NCBI RefSeq assembly: GCF_006715395.1
Contig: NZ_VFNC01000002.1
Location: 372,001-436,000 of the forward strand
Direction of reading: 5' to 3'
Length of the DNA stretch: 64,000 nucleotides
From: Streptomyces sp. SLBN-31
GTDB taxonomy: Bacteria > Actinomycetota > Actinomycetes > Streptomycetales > Streptomycetaceae
Under the pieces are notes generated by a model. The model worked only from the letters and a program-made list of their open reading frames with translations, did not search any database and was not told the DNA's origin. Of this stretch, positions 42,394 to 51,349 are shown one piece after another. Each line of letters begins with the position of its first letter. The stretch's first letter is position 1. The translations under genes were made by a program, and so were the position numbers.

Positions 42394-45126
42394 GTGGACA
42401 CTCTCCTGCAGATTCCGGCCCTCAGCGAGGCGGAGGAGATCTCCTGCGACGTCCTGGTCGTCGGCGGCGGCACGGCCGGCACCATGGCGGCCCTGACCGC
42501 CGCCGAACACGGCGCGAACGTCCTGCTGTTGGAGAAGGCCCATGTACGGCACTCGGGCGCGCTCGCCATGGGCATGGACGGCGTCAACAACGCGGTCGTG
42601 CCCGGGCGCGCCGAGCCCGACGACTACGTCGCCGAGATCACGCGCGCCAATGACGGCGTCGTCGACCAGTCCACCGTCCGCCAGACCGCGACCCGCGGTT
42701 TCGCCATGGTGCAGCGCCTGGAGTCGTACGGCGTGAAGTTCGAGAAGGACGAGCACGGCGAGTACGCGGTCCGCCAGGTGCACCGGTCGGGGTCCTATGT
42801 GCTGCCCATGCCGGAGGGCAAGGACGTCAAGAAGGTCCTGTACCGGCAGCTGCGGCGGCGTGAGATGCGGGAGCGGATCCGTATCGAGAACCGGGTGATG
42901 CCGGTGCGGGTGCTCACCGCGCAGGGGCGGGCCGTGGGGGCGGCCGGCTTCAACACACGCACGGGCGCATTCGTGGTCGTGCGGGCGGGTGCGGTGATCC
43001 TGGCGACCGGTGCCTGCGGCCGCCTCGGCCTGCCCGCCTCCGGCTATCTGTACGGCACGTACGAGAACCCCACGAACGCGGGCGACGGCTATGCGATGGC
43101 GTACCACGCCGGCGCCGAGCTGACCGGCATCGAGTGCTTCCAGATCAACCCGCTCATCAAGGACTACAACGGCCCGGCCTGCGCCTACGTCGCCAACCCC
43201 TTCGGCGGCTACCAGGTCAATCGGCACGGCGAACGCTTCGTCGACTCCGACTACTGGTCCGGGCAGATGATGGCCGAGTTCGCGGCGGAGGTCGCCAGCG
43301 ACCGCGGGCCTGTGTACCTCAAGCTGAGCCACCTGCCCGAGGAGTCGGTCTCGGCCCTGGAGTCGATCCTGCACTCCACGGAGCGGCCCACCCGCGGCAC
43401 GTTCCACGCCGGCCGCGGCCACGACTACCGCACCCACGACGTCGAGATGCACATCTCCGAGATCGGCCTGTGCGGCGGCCACTCGGCCTCGGGGGTACGG
43501 GTCGACGACCACGCCCGTACGACCGTCCCACGCCTCTACGCGGCCGGCGACCTGGCCTGCGTGCCGCACAACTACATGATCGGCGCGTTCGTCTTCGGCG
43601 ACCTCGCAGGCGTGGACGCGTCCCAATACCGGTCGTACGAGGGCGAGTTGCCGCAGGAGCAGCTGCGTGAGGCGCATGAACTGGTCTACCGCCCGCTGCA
43701 CAACCCGGACGGGCCGCCGCAGCCCCAGGTCGAGTACAAGCTGCGCCGCTTCGTGAACGACTACGTGGCCCCTCCGAAGTCCGGTGCCCGTCTGTCGCTG
43801 GCCCTGGAGGCCTTCGAGCGGATGCGCGCCGACATCGCCTCGATGGGCGCCCGGACCCCGCACGAGTTGATGCGGTGTGCCGAAGTCGGCTTCATCCGCG
43901 ACTGCGCGGAGATGGCGGCGCGGGCCTCGCTCGCCCGTACGGAGTCGCGTTGGGGCCTCTACCACGAGCGGATCGACCACCCGCGGCGCGACGACACGTC
44001 CTGGCTGCACCATCTCGATCTGCGCAAGTCCCCGTCCGGGACTATGGAGTTCACACTCCGTCCGGTGGCTCCCTACCTCGTTCCGGTCGAGGAGTTCAGC
44101 CCGGTCGGCGGTGCCTCCCGGTACCTCGGCGAGGTGCACCCCGAGCAGGTGGCCACGGCGGGGGCGCGGGAGGCGGCTCCGGTGGCCGCCGGCCCGAGGA
44201 CCGGCGCGCGCCCCGCGCAGTCCGTGACACCCGACCCCGGCGAGATCGCCTCGCCCCGGCTCCTGGCCCTGCTGGCGCTCGCCGAGGAGGAACCCGAACT
44301 CTCGCTCCTGCGGCCCTATTTGGCCGACCCCGACCCGGGCGTACGACGCACGGCGGTCTCGGTCCTCACCGAGACCGTGCCGCCCGGCACCGGACAGGCG
44401 CTGGCGGACGCGCTCGCCGACCCCGACGCCCAGGTCCGGTCTGCCGCGGCGGCCTCCCTGCGCGAACTGGTCGAGACCCTGCCGCCCGAACCCGCCCTGC
44501 GCCATGCGCTCACCCGGGCGCTCACGGAGGCCGACCCCGTCGTCCGCGCCGCGGCCCTCGACGTCCTGCGGGCCCTGCGCCTGGGGGACGCCGGGCTGTT
44601 CGCCGAGTCCCTGGCCGACTCCGACGTAGCGGTGCGGATCGAGGCGGTGCGGGCGCTCGTGTCGGTCGACGCGACCGAGCCCTTGGCGCGTGCGGCGTAC
44701 GACCCGTCCCGCGAGGTCCGCGTCACCGTGGCCAAGGCCCTGGCCGGCGTGGGCTCTTCGACCATCGCGTCCTCGACGTTGGCGGCGCTCACGGAGGACA
44801 CCGACCCCCTGGTGCGCGGTGCCGCGTTCGGCGCGCTGGCCTCCGTGGACTGCCCGGCGCTCCTCACCGCCCGCGCGGTGGCCGCCCTGTCCGACGAGGC
44901 CTGGCAGGTTCGCGCCGGCGCCGCCACGGCCCTGTCCGCCGCCGACCCGGCCACCGCGGTCCCGGCGCTGGCGAAGGCGCTGGCCGACTCCAATGCCGAC
45001 GTGCGCAAGGCCGCCGTACTGTCCCTGACCCGGCACCTGCAGGCCCCCGAGGCCCGGGCCGCGCTCGCCACGGCCACCACGGACTCGGACGCGGACGTCA
45101 GGGCCTACGCGGCACGCGCGTCGTGA
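42394..45126 (+). CDS. AprA-like (fumarate-reductase-family) flavoprotein fused to C-terminal HEAT repeats
   Basis: A 910-residue protein of two parts. Residues 1-600 are an FAD-binding fumarate-reductase/APS-reductase-alpha-like domain. 'CDVLVVGGGTAGTMAALTAA' is the FAD motif, and 'VRHSGALAMGMDGVNNAV' matches the AprA signature after the first motif. 'GLCGGHSASGVRVDDHARTT' and 'LYAAGDLACV' are later FAD words. Residues about 619-910 are about nine HEAT-like repeats of 31 residues ('DPGVRRTAVSVLTE', 'DAQVRSAAAASLREL' and so on). GTG 42394 follows AAAGG; GTG 42367 is possible. This is probably the catalytic subunit paired with the ferredoxin; substrate unproven. Confidence 0.82.
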   Translation: MDTLLQIPALSEAEEISCDVLVVGGGTAGTMAALTAAEHGANVLLLEKAHVRHSGALAMGMDGVNNAVVPGRAEPDDYVAEITRANDGVVDQSTVRQTATRGFAMVQRLESYGVKFEKDEHGEYAVRQVHRSGSYVLPMPEGKDVKKVLYRQLRRREMRERIRIENRVMPVRVLTAQGRAVGAAGFNTRTGAFVVVRAGAVILATGACGRLGLPASGYLYGTYENPTNAGDGYAMAYHAGAELTGIECFQINPLIKDYNGPACAYVANPFGGYQVNRHGERFVDSDYWSGQMMAEFAAEVASDRGPVYLKLSHLPEESVSALESILHSTERPTRGTFHAGRGHDYRTHDVEMHISEIGLCGGHSASGVRVDDHARTTVPRLYAAGDLACVPHNYMIGAFVFGDLAGVDASQYRSYEGELPQEQLREAHELVYRPLHNPDGPPQPQVEYKLRRFVNDYVAPPKSGARLSLALEAFERMRADIASMGARTPHELMRCAEVGFIRDCAEMAARASLARTESRWGLYHERIDHPRRDDTSWLHHLDLRKSPSGTMEFTLRPVAPYLVPVEEFSPVGGASRYLGEVHPEQVATAGAREAAPVAAGPRTGARPAQSVTPDPGEIASPRLLALLALAEEEPELSLLRPYLADPDPGVRRTAVSVLTETVPPGTGQALADALADPDAQVRSAAAASLRELVETLPPEPALRHALTRALTEADPVVRAAALDVLRALRLGDAGLFAESLADSDVAVRIEAVRALVSVDATEPLARAAYDPSREVRVTVAKALAGVGSSTIASSTLAALTEDTDPLVRGAAFGALASVDCPALLTARAVAALSDEAWQVRAGAATALSAADPATAVPALAKALADSNADVRKAAVLSLTRHLQAPEARAALATATTDSDADVRAYAARAS

Positions 45127-45144
45127 CCGAGTCGGCCCACGATC

Positions 45145-45558
45145 TCAGTCGGCCTCGAGCTGGTGGTCGGCCCAGACGTAACTCTCGGGCAGCAGGTCGG
45201 AGATGAGGACGGTGCGGGTGCGGTCGCCCGCGCCGACGATGACCTTCAGGGCGGGGAAGTAGTCGAGCAGCACCTGACGGCACCGGCCGCACGGCGGTAC
45301 GACCCCGCGATCGCGGTCGCCGACGGCGACGATGGTGTCCAGCTCGTAGACCCCCTGGGCCGCTGCCGTGCCGATGAGGACCAACTCCGCGCACGGGCCG
45401 CCGGTGAAGTGGTAGGCGTTGACGGCGGTGACGATCCGGCCGTCGCGGGCGCGGCCAGCGGCCGCCATGGTGTGGTTGTCCCCCCGACACCGTGTGCGCG
45501 CGACCTGGGCCGCGGCCTGGATCAGCTCGTTGTCGACCTGTTGGGTCTGCGTGGTCAT
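45145..45558 (-). CDS. Cytidine deaminase-family protein
   Basis: A 137-residue zinc hydrolase. The zinc motifs are 'GGPCAELVLIGTAA' (C-A-E) and 'PPCGRCRQVLLD' (P-C-x2-C), the three-Cys pattern of tetrameric CDAs and blasticidin-S-type deaminases. It could deaminate cytidine or a related nucleoside. It is convergent with the flavoprotein gene and downstream of the SfnB-like gene; no obvious sulfur role. Confidence 0.88.
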   Translation of the reverse strand: MTTQTQQVDNELIQAAAQVARTRCRGDNHTMAAAGRARDGRIVTAVNAYHFTGGPCAELVLIGTAAAQGVYELDTIVAVGDRDRGVVPPCGRCRQVLLDYFPALKVIVGAGDRTRTVLISDLLPESYVWADHQLEAD

Positions 45559-45679
45559 CTTCTCTGCCTTCGTCGCCTTCGCGGCCACGTTGGCCTGCGG
45601 GAAGTGAGTGTGGCAAGTGATTATCGACGCCTCGCGCAACGGGATCCATGAATCCCCGGCCCGGGGCCGGGCGGCCCCG

Positions 45680-46720
45680 TCACGCCGGAAGCGTGAAGGG
45701 TGGGTGTGTGCCGTTGAGGAAGTAGTCGCCGACCTCGCGGAGAGTGTGGGAGAGGGGCTCGCGGAGGGTGTGGGTTCGGGCGTTGCGCCAGAAGCGGTCG
45801 AATCCTGGGCGGGAGGAGGCGGCGGGGGCGCCGATGGTGTCCAGGGCGCGGGTGGTGATCTCCTGCACGGCGCGGGAGGCGGCGGCCTCGGCCGCGCTCG
45901 CGAGGACGGTGATCTCCGCGCACTCCTCGTCGTCGAGGGCCTCACCCTGGCCGAGGCCGCGAAGCAGGGCCTCCACCGCTTGGTCGGCGAGGGCGGACGC
46001 GGCCCGTGCGGCGACGGCGAGTTCGCCGTACGCGACCAGTGCGTGCGGGTCCTGTGGTGGGCTGTCGGGCCAGGGCTGTGCGGAGAAGGGCTGCCAGGGG
46101 GACTTCACGACCCGGCCGTACTCGCGGACCTCGTCGAGCATGCCCTCGGCGACGCCGAGACAGAACTGGGCGGAGACCAGGCGTGCGGTCGGGGCGGCCA
46201 GGCAGGCGAAGGGTGACAGGACGCCGTCGTCCGGCGACAGGGAACCGAGTACGTCGTCCGCCGCGACCGGCACGGAGTCGAACTCCACGCTCCCGCCGCC
46301 GGCCAGCCGCTGGCCGAAGGTGTCGCCGCCGCTTCCGGTCACGACGCCCGGGCGGGTGGGGTCGACGAGGACGGCCAGCGGCTCGCCGGTGCCGGATCTG
46401 AAGGCGCGGACCAGCAGGCGGTCGGCGATGCCGACTCCGGTGGGGAACCGCTGGTAGCCGTCCAGCAGATGGCCGTCCGCCGTGGGGATCAGCATGAGCG
46501 GGGGTTCGTTACCGGCGATGCCGCCTCCCCAGCACCACTGCCCGGCCGCCGACTCCCGCTGGATACGGGCGACTTGGCCGGGTCGGGCGAAGAACCGGGC
46601 GCTGAAGGAGAGGAAGTAGTGGCTGCCGAGCAGGTGGCCGATGGCGCCGTCGGCCGCGGCGACCGTCCGTACGACCCCGCAGGCCGTGCGCCAGCTTGGA
46701 GGTGCGGGGTGTGAGGGCAC
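45680..46720 (-). CDS. SfnB/DszC-like acyl-CoA-dehydrogenase-fold flavin monooxygenase, N-terminus short
   Basis: 346 residues; relatives usually have about 400. The sequence enters the fold at 'WRTACGVVRTVAAADGAIGHLLG', so the first 60-80 residues are missing. 'GQWCWGGGIAG' and 'RFWRNARTHTL' near the end are typical of DszC/SfnB enzymes that act on reduced-flavin-dependent organosulfur oxidation. The start is GTG 46720 without a ribosome binding site. A better RBS (GGGGAG) precedes an ATG in another frame at 46732, suggesting a 5' deletion. Possibly inactive. Confidence 0.78.
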   Translation of the reverse strand: MPSHPAPPSWRTACGVVRTVAAADGAIGHLLGSHYFLSFSARFFARPGQVARIQRESAAGQWCWGGGIAGNEPPLMLIPTADGHLLDGYQRFPTGVGIADRLLVRAFRSGTGEPLAVLVDPTRPGVVTGSGGDTFGQRLAGGGSVEFDSVPVAADDVLGSLSPDDGVLSPFACLAAPTARLVSAQFCLGVAEGMLDEVREYGRVVKSPWQPFSAQPWPDSPPQDPHALVAYGELAVAARAASALADQAVEALLRGLGQGEALDDEECAEITVLASAAEAAASRAVQEITTRALDTIGAPAASSRPGFDRFWRNARTHTLREPLSHTLREVGDYFLNGTHPPFTLPA

Positions 46721-46768
46721 GTGGGTTTCGTCATGCTCACACTCCCCGCCGACCCCCGTCCATAGTTT

Positions 46769-46785
46769 CCTAGTAATTCGATAGG
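46769..46785 (-). promoter_or_regulatory. CCTA-N9-TAGG palindrome, sulfur operator candidate 2
   Basis: CCTA (46769-46772), nine bases, TAGG (46782-46785). The flanking word TAGGAATACTAGGGAT is a 15-of-16 match to the one at 35013-35028 before the ssuABC leader. It lies 50 bp upstream of the SfnB-like gene. Confidence 0.55.
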
Positions 46786-46838
46786 AATACTAGGGATGGA
46801 AGCGCGATGTGGCCGATTCACGCTTATCGGGGGCGCGT

Positions 46839-48035
46839 TCAGGCGAACGGCACCTGCGCGGCTGGGGCGCGATGCCGGTCGGAGGGATGCCGCCACAGGC
46901 CCTGCGCGGCGAGCCTCGGCAGCACGCCTTCGCCGAACCGGTACGCCTCCTCCAGGTGTGGGTAGCCGGAGAGCACGAACTCGTCGATACCCAGGGCGTG
47001 GTACTCCTTGATCCGCTCGGCGACCTCGTCGTGGCTGCCCACCAGGGCGGTGCCCGCGCCGCCGCGCACCAGGCCGATGCCCGCCCACAGGTTGGGGTGG
47101 ATCTCGAGGCCCTCCCGGTTGCCGCCGCCGTGCAGAGCCAGCATGCGCCGCTGTCCCTCGGACTCGCTGCGGGCGAGTCCGGCCTGCACGGCTTTCACGG
47201 TCTCCGGGTCGAAGCCGGCGAGGAGCCGGTCGGCCTCCGCCCACGCCTGCTCGGAGGTGTCGCGGCTGATGACGTGCAGCCGGATACCGAAGCGCAGGGT
47301 GCGGCCCTCCGCGGCGGCCAGTCCCCTCACCCAGGAGATCTTCTCGGCTACCTGGGCGGGCGGCTCGCCCCAGGTGAGGTAGACGTCGGCGTGCCGCGCG
47401 GCGACCTCACCGGCGATCGGCGAGGACCCGCCGAAGTACACCTCCGGAACCGGGTCGGGCACCCGCGCCAGCCTGGCGTCCTCGGCCCGGAGATGCCCAC
47501 CGTGCAGGTTGACGGTCTTGCCCTCCCACAACTCCCGTACGATGCGGAGGAATTCGCCGGTACGGCGGTACCGCGCCTCCTTGTCGAGGAAGTCGCCGTA
47601 GGCCCGTTGCTCATGGCTCTCGCCACCGGTGACGACGTTCAGCAGCAGCCGTCCGCCGCTCTGCCGCTGGAAGGTGGAGGCCATCTGGGCGGCCAGCGTG
47701 GGCGAGACGAAGCCGGGGCGGAAGGCGACCAGGAACTTCAGTCGCTCGGTGTGCCGGCTGACCATCGCGGTGGTCAGCCACGCGTCCTCGCACCAGGCGC
47801 CGGTCGGGGTGAGCACGCCGACGAAGCCCAGATCCTCCGCGGCGCCGGCGATCCGGCTGAGGTAGGCGACCGTCGGCGGCCGGTCCCGTCCGGAAGCGGT
47901 GGCGGGGGTGCCGTGACCGCCGCCGACGACATGGCGGCTGTCGCCGTTGGTGGGCAGGAACCAGTGAAAGGTGAGGGATCGCGCCGGGCCGTGCAGGGAC
48001 TCGGCATCGCCCCCCAGTGCCGTCGCGCCACTCAT
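46839..48035 (-). CDS. ssuD: Alkanesulfonate monooxygenase SsuD
   Basis: A 398-residue LLM-class FMNH2-dependent enzyme that releases sulfite from alkanesulfonates. 'FHWFLPTNGDSRHV' at the N-terminus, 'MASTFQRQSGGRLLLNVVTG' and 'YFGGSSPIAGEVAARHADVY' are SsuD words. It starts at ATG 48035, overlapping the ssuE stop by ATGA. It receives FMNH2 from SsuE and its substrates are presumably imported by SsuABC. Confidence 0.94.
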   Translation of the reverse strand: MSGATALGGDAESLHGPARSLTFHWFLPTNGDSRHVVGGGHGTPATASGRDRPPTVAYLSRIAGAAEDLGFVGVLTPTGAWCEDAWLTTAMVSRHTERLKFLVAFRPGFVSPTLAAQMASTFQRQSGGRLLLNVVTGGESHEQRAYGDFLDKEARYRRTGEFLRIVRELWEGKTVNLHGGHLRAEDARLARVPDPVPEVYFGGSSPIAGEVAARHADVYLTWGEPPAQVAEKISWVRGLAAAEGRTLRFGIRLHVISRDTSEQAWAEADRLLAGFDPETVKAVQAGLARSESEGQRRMLALHGGGNREGLEIHPNLWAGIGLVRGGAGTALVGSHDEVAERIKEYHALGIDEFVLSGYPHLEEAYRFGEGVLPRLAAQGLWRHPSDRHRAPAAQVPFA

Positions 48036-48589
48036 CCGGCGGCCGCCAGCAACGTCGTACGACCGCCCAGCGCGGCCGAGAACTGGTCGGTGACCTGGAG
48101 CAGCGCCTCGGCCGAGCCCGGCGCGACGGTCAGCGTGCCGTCGTCGCCCACCGTGATGTCCTTGTCGAGGGTGAACCAGCCCGGGGTGATGTGGGCGGGG
48201 CCCATGGAGGCGAGGACCGGGCGCAGGGCGTAGTCGATGGCCAGGACATGGGCCGTGCTGCCACCGGTGGCCAGCGGCAGGACGGTCTTGCCCACCAGCG
48301 CGTACTGCGGCAGCAGGTCCAGCAGCGCCTTCAGCAGCCCGGAGTAGGCGGCCTTGTAGACGGGGGTGCCGATCACGACGCCCTCCGCCTGCTCGAACAG
48401 GGCCGCGGCCCGGGCTATCGCGGGATGGCCGAAGTCGGCGTGCAGCAGGGCCTCCGGTGGGAGCGTGCGCACGTCCAGCGGAACCACCTCGTGCCCCTGG
48501 GCGGCGAGCCGCTGGTCGAGGTGGCGAAGCAGCCGTCCGGTGCGGGAGGTCGCGGAGGGGCTGCCGGAGACGGACAGGATGGTGGCCAT
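48032..48589 (-). CDS. ssuE: NADPH-dependent FMN reductase SsuE
   Basis: A 185-residue flavodoxin-like reductase. 'ILSVSGSPSATSRTGRLLRH' is the FMN phosphate loop and 'GVVIGTPVYKAAYSGLLKALL' is the flavin wall. It reduces FMN with NADPH for SsuD, with which it is translationally coupled. Confidence 0.94.
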   Translation of the reverse strand: MATILSVSGSPSATSRTGRLLRHLDQRLAAQGHEVVPLDVRTLPPEALLHADFGHPAIARAAALFEQAEGVVIGTPVYKAAYSGLLKALLDLLPQYALVGKTVLPLATGGSTAHVLAIDYALRPVLASMGPAHITPGWFTLDKDITVGDDGTLTVAPGSAEALLQVTDQFSAALGGRTTLLAAAG

Positions 48590-48641
48590 GACAGGACCTT
48601 TCGGTTGGTCGGGTGAACTTCCTCGGGGACACGCGTGAGCG

Positions 48642-49793
48642 TCAGCTCGGTGACTGGGACGAGTGGCCCCTTCGGCGCCATTCCTCCGCGAGCAGTTCGT
48701 ACGAGCGGACCCTGTCCTTGTGGTCGTGGGTGATCGTCGTGATGAGCAACTCGTCCGCGCCCGTGGCCTCCTGGAGCTGTTCCAGCTGGTCGGCGACCCG
48801 GCCCGGCGAGCCGACGAACTGGGTGTCGAGCCGGTCCTGGACAAGGGCCCGGTCCTCGTCGGTCCAGGTGCGGGCGCGCGCTTCCTGCGGCGTGGGGAAC
48901 TCGATGGCGCCCTCGGCGGTGCGGATGCTGCGCACCCACGGTCCGTAGCCGGTGGCGAGTTCGCGGGCGGTGGCGTCGTCGTCGGCCACGACGACGTCGG
49001 CCGAAACGCTGACGTAGGGCTTGTTCAAGACCTCGGAGGGCTGGAAGTAGGCCCGGTAGCCCTCCACCGCCTCCAGGACCGTGGCGGGGCTGACGTGGTA
49101 GTTCGCCGCGAACCGCAGGCCGTTGCGGCCCGCCACGGCGGCGCTCTGGCCGCCGCTGCTGCCCAGGATCCACACCTCGACGTCGGCGCCCTCTCCGGGC
49201 ACGACGTGCGCTTCGACGCCCTCCGGGGAACGGTAGGTGCCGGCGAGCAGGGCGAGGATGTCGTCGATCTGCTCGGTGTAGTCCTGCGATTCGGCGCCCG
49301 GCAGGAGGAGGAGCCGGCGCTGCAGGGCGATGCGGGGAGAGCCGAGCAGCTGCGCGAAGGAGAAGGGAGGCGGGATCAGCAGGCCGTTCGGGGCACGGCC
49401 GTCGACGACCTGGGTCGTCGTGGGCGGCGGGGCGTCCGACTGCCCCGGCGGGCGGCCCCCGGAGCGGCCGAGGCCCAGATCGAAGCGGCCCGGGTGCAGC
49501 GCGTCGAGCAGGCCGAACTCCTCCACGGTGGACAGCGCGGTGCGGTGCCCGAGTTGTACGGCTCCGGAACCGAGCCGGATCGTCGAGGTGGCGGAAGCGG
49601 TCAGGGCCAGGACGACGGCGGGTGAGGTTCCGGCCACGCCCGGGTTGAGGTGGTGCTCGGCGAACCAGTAACGGGCGTATCCCAGGCGCTCGGCCTGCTG
49701 CGCGAGGTCGATCGAGTTGCGCAGGGCATCGGCCGCCGTCGAGCCGGACGGGATGGGGACCAGATCGAGGACGCCGAGGGCGATGTCAGACAT
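48642..49793 (-). CDS. LLM-class flavin monooxygenase (YtmO/CmoO-like)
   Basis: A 383-residue bacterial-luciferase-fold enzyme. 'GYARYWFAEHHLNPGVAGTSP' and 'LLDALHPGRFDLGLGRSGG' are typical of the single-component LLM group that includes B. subtilis YtmO. It is 52 bp upstream of ssuE. It may oxidise an S-alkylated cysteine or thioether; the substrate is inferred from context. Confidence 0.85.
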   Translation of the reverse strand: MSDIALGVLDLVPIPSGSTAADALRNSIDLAQQAERLGYARYWFAEHHLNPGVAGTSPAVVLALTASATSTIRLGSGAVQLGHRTALSTVEEFGLLDALHPGRFDLGLGRSGGRPPGQSDAPPPTTTQVVDGRAPNGLLIPPPFSFAQLLGSPRIALQRRLLLLPGAESQDYTEQIDDILALLAGTYRSPEGVEAHVVPGEGADVEVWILGSSGGQSAAVAGRNGLRFAANYHVSPATVLEAVEGYRAYFQPSEVLNKPYVSVSADVVVADDDATARELATGYGPWVRSIRTAEGAIEFPTPQEARARTWTDEDRALVQDRLDTQFVGSPGRVADQLEQLQEATGADELLITTITHDHKDRVRSYELLAEEWRRRGHSSQSPS

Positions 49794-49965
49794 GGACGGA
49801 CTCCTGGGTGAGTGGCTGCGTCGGAAGCACGGGGTCCCGCACGAACGGTGGGCCCGGGACCTCGCGCCGCAGCACGGGGGCGACGTGGGACTGGAACAAC
49901 TCGAGGGAGGCGCGGTGCGAGGCATCGGGCAGGCCTCCGGCGTCGGCGTGAAACTTCACGACGCG
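49786..49965 (-). pseudogene. C-terminal remnant of an LLM monooxygenase
   Basis: About 58 codons in one frame read 'VVKFHADAGGLPDASHRASL' then 'ELFQSHVAPVLRREVPGP', the characteristic tail of SnaA/NtaA-like LLM enzymes. It lies in the gap between two intact LLM genes, and nothing upstream of it in this frame is protein-like. It looks like what is left of a third gene. Confidence 0.6.
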
Positions 49966-51329
49966 ACCCGGTCGTCGACGGCGTCGGGGTGCGCGAGCCC
50001 CAGGTGGTGGCGGAGGGTGGGGCCCTCGTACTCGGTGCGGAAGACGCCTCGTTCCTGCAGGAGCGGGACGACCTTGTAGGCGAAGTCGTCGAGGCCGGTG
50101 GGGGTGATGTGCGGTACGAGGATGAAGCCGTCGGCGGTGTCGGCCTGGACGTAGTCGTTGATGGTCCTGGCGATGGTCGCCGGGGAGCCGACGAAGGTCT
50201 GCCGGTTGCCGGTGTTGATGACCAGGTCGCGGATGGACCAGTTGTTGGCGGCGGCCAGCTCCCGCCACTCGCGGGCGGTGGCCAGCGGGTCGCGGTACAT
50301 GCGCACCTGGGCACGGCCCTTGGAGATGTGGTTGTCGCTGACGTCCGGGTCGATGTCGGGCAGCGGCCCTTCCGGGTCGTAGGAGGACAGGTCCCGGTTC
50401 CAGACGAACTCCAGGTGCTTGAGGGCGGTGGCGCCGCTGACCTGTTGGCGGCGCACCTCCCTGGCAAGTTCCTCGGCCTCGGCGTCGGTGTCGGCGAGTG
50501 CGAAGGAGGCAGCGGGCAGGATCAGCAACTGGTCGTGGCGGCGGCCGTACTTGGCGAGGCGGTTCTTGACGTCCGTGTAGAAGGCCTGACCTGCCTCCAG
50601 GGTGGCGTGCCGGCTGAAGACGGCGTCGGCACTGGAGGCGGCGAACTCGCGTCCCTCCTCGGAGTCGCCTGCCTGGAAGATGACTGGGCGGCCCTGCGGG
50701 GAGCGCGGCACGTTGAACTGGCCGTGGATGTCGAAGTGTTGTCCGGTGTGGGCGAAGGCGCCGGCTTTCGCGTCGCGCAGGAAGACGCCGTTGGCCTGGT
50801 CGGCAACGATCTCGTCGCCGTGCCAGGAGTCGAAGAGCTCGTTCGCGGTGGCCAGGAACTCCTTGGCGCGGGAGTAGCGCTCCTGTTGCGGCAGAAAGCC
50901 ACCGCGGCGGAAGTTCTCGCCGGTGAAGGCGTCCCAGGAGGTGACGACATTCCAGGCGGCGCGGCCGCCGGAGAGGTGGTCGAGGCCGGCGAACTGGCGG
51001 GCGACCTCGTAGGGCTCGTTGAAGGTCGAGTTGATGGTGCCGGTCAGGCCGAGGTGCTCGGTGACGGCGGCGAGCGCGGCCAGGACGGTGAAGGTGTCGG
51101 GACGGCCGACGACGTCCAGGTCGTAGATCTTTCCGCCCTGTTCGCGCAGTCGCAGTCCCTCGGCGAGGAACAGGAAGTCGAACCTGGCGCGTTCGGCGGT
51201 GCGGGCGAAGTGGGCGAAGGAGCTGAACTCGATGTGGCTGCCGGCCCTCGGGTCGCTCCACACGGTGGTGTTGTTGACGCCGGGGAAGTGGGCGGCCAGG
51301 TGGATCTGCTTCAGAGGCTTACTGGTCAT
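49956..51329 (-). CDS. NtaA/SnaA/DszA-family FMNH2-dependent monooxygenase
   Basis: A 457-residue flavin monooxygenase, length typical of nitrilotriacetate monooxygenase A. 'LAAHFPGVNNTTVWSDPRAG', 'WNVVTSWDAFTGENFRRGG' and 'QAGDSEEGREFAA' are the family's conserved blocks. Relatives include B. subtilis YtnJ (CmoJ), which acts on N-acetylated S-alkylcysteines, and DszA. Four genes in this block share the need for reduced flavin. Confidence 0.88.
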   Translation of the reverse strand: MTSKPLKQIHLAAHFPGVNNTTVWSDPRAGSHIEFSSFAHFARTAERARFDFLFLAEGLRLREQGGKIYDLDVVGRPDTFTVLAALAAVTEHLGLTGTINSTFNEPYEVARQFAGLDHLSGGRAAWNVVTSWDAFTGENFRRGGFLPQQERYSRAKEFLATANELFDSWHGDEIVADQANGVFLRDAKAGAFAHTGQHFDIHGQFNVPRSPQGRPVIFQAGDSEEGREFAASSADAVFSRHATLEAGQAFYTDVKNRLAKYGRRHDQLLILPAASFALADTDAEAEELAREVRRQQVSGATALKHLEFVWNRDLSSYDPEGPLPDIDPDVSDNHISKGRAQVRMYRDPLATAREWRELAAANNWSIRDLVINTGNRQTFVGSPATIARTINDYVQADTADGFILVPHITPTGLDDFAYKVVPLLQERGVFRTEYEGPTLRHHLGLAHPDAVDDRVAS

Positions 51330-51349
51330 GTCGGCGGGGTCCTTCCGGC

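Noticed and set aside
41524..45036. 1170-codon open frame on the minus strand opposite the ABC and flavoprotein genes
   Set aside because: Composition is the mirror of the real genes on the plus strand, which have clear motifs throughout.
45145..45558. Deaminase as part of a toxin or phage-defence system
   Set aside because: It has the plain cytidine-deaminase length and motifs and no partner typical of defence islands.
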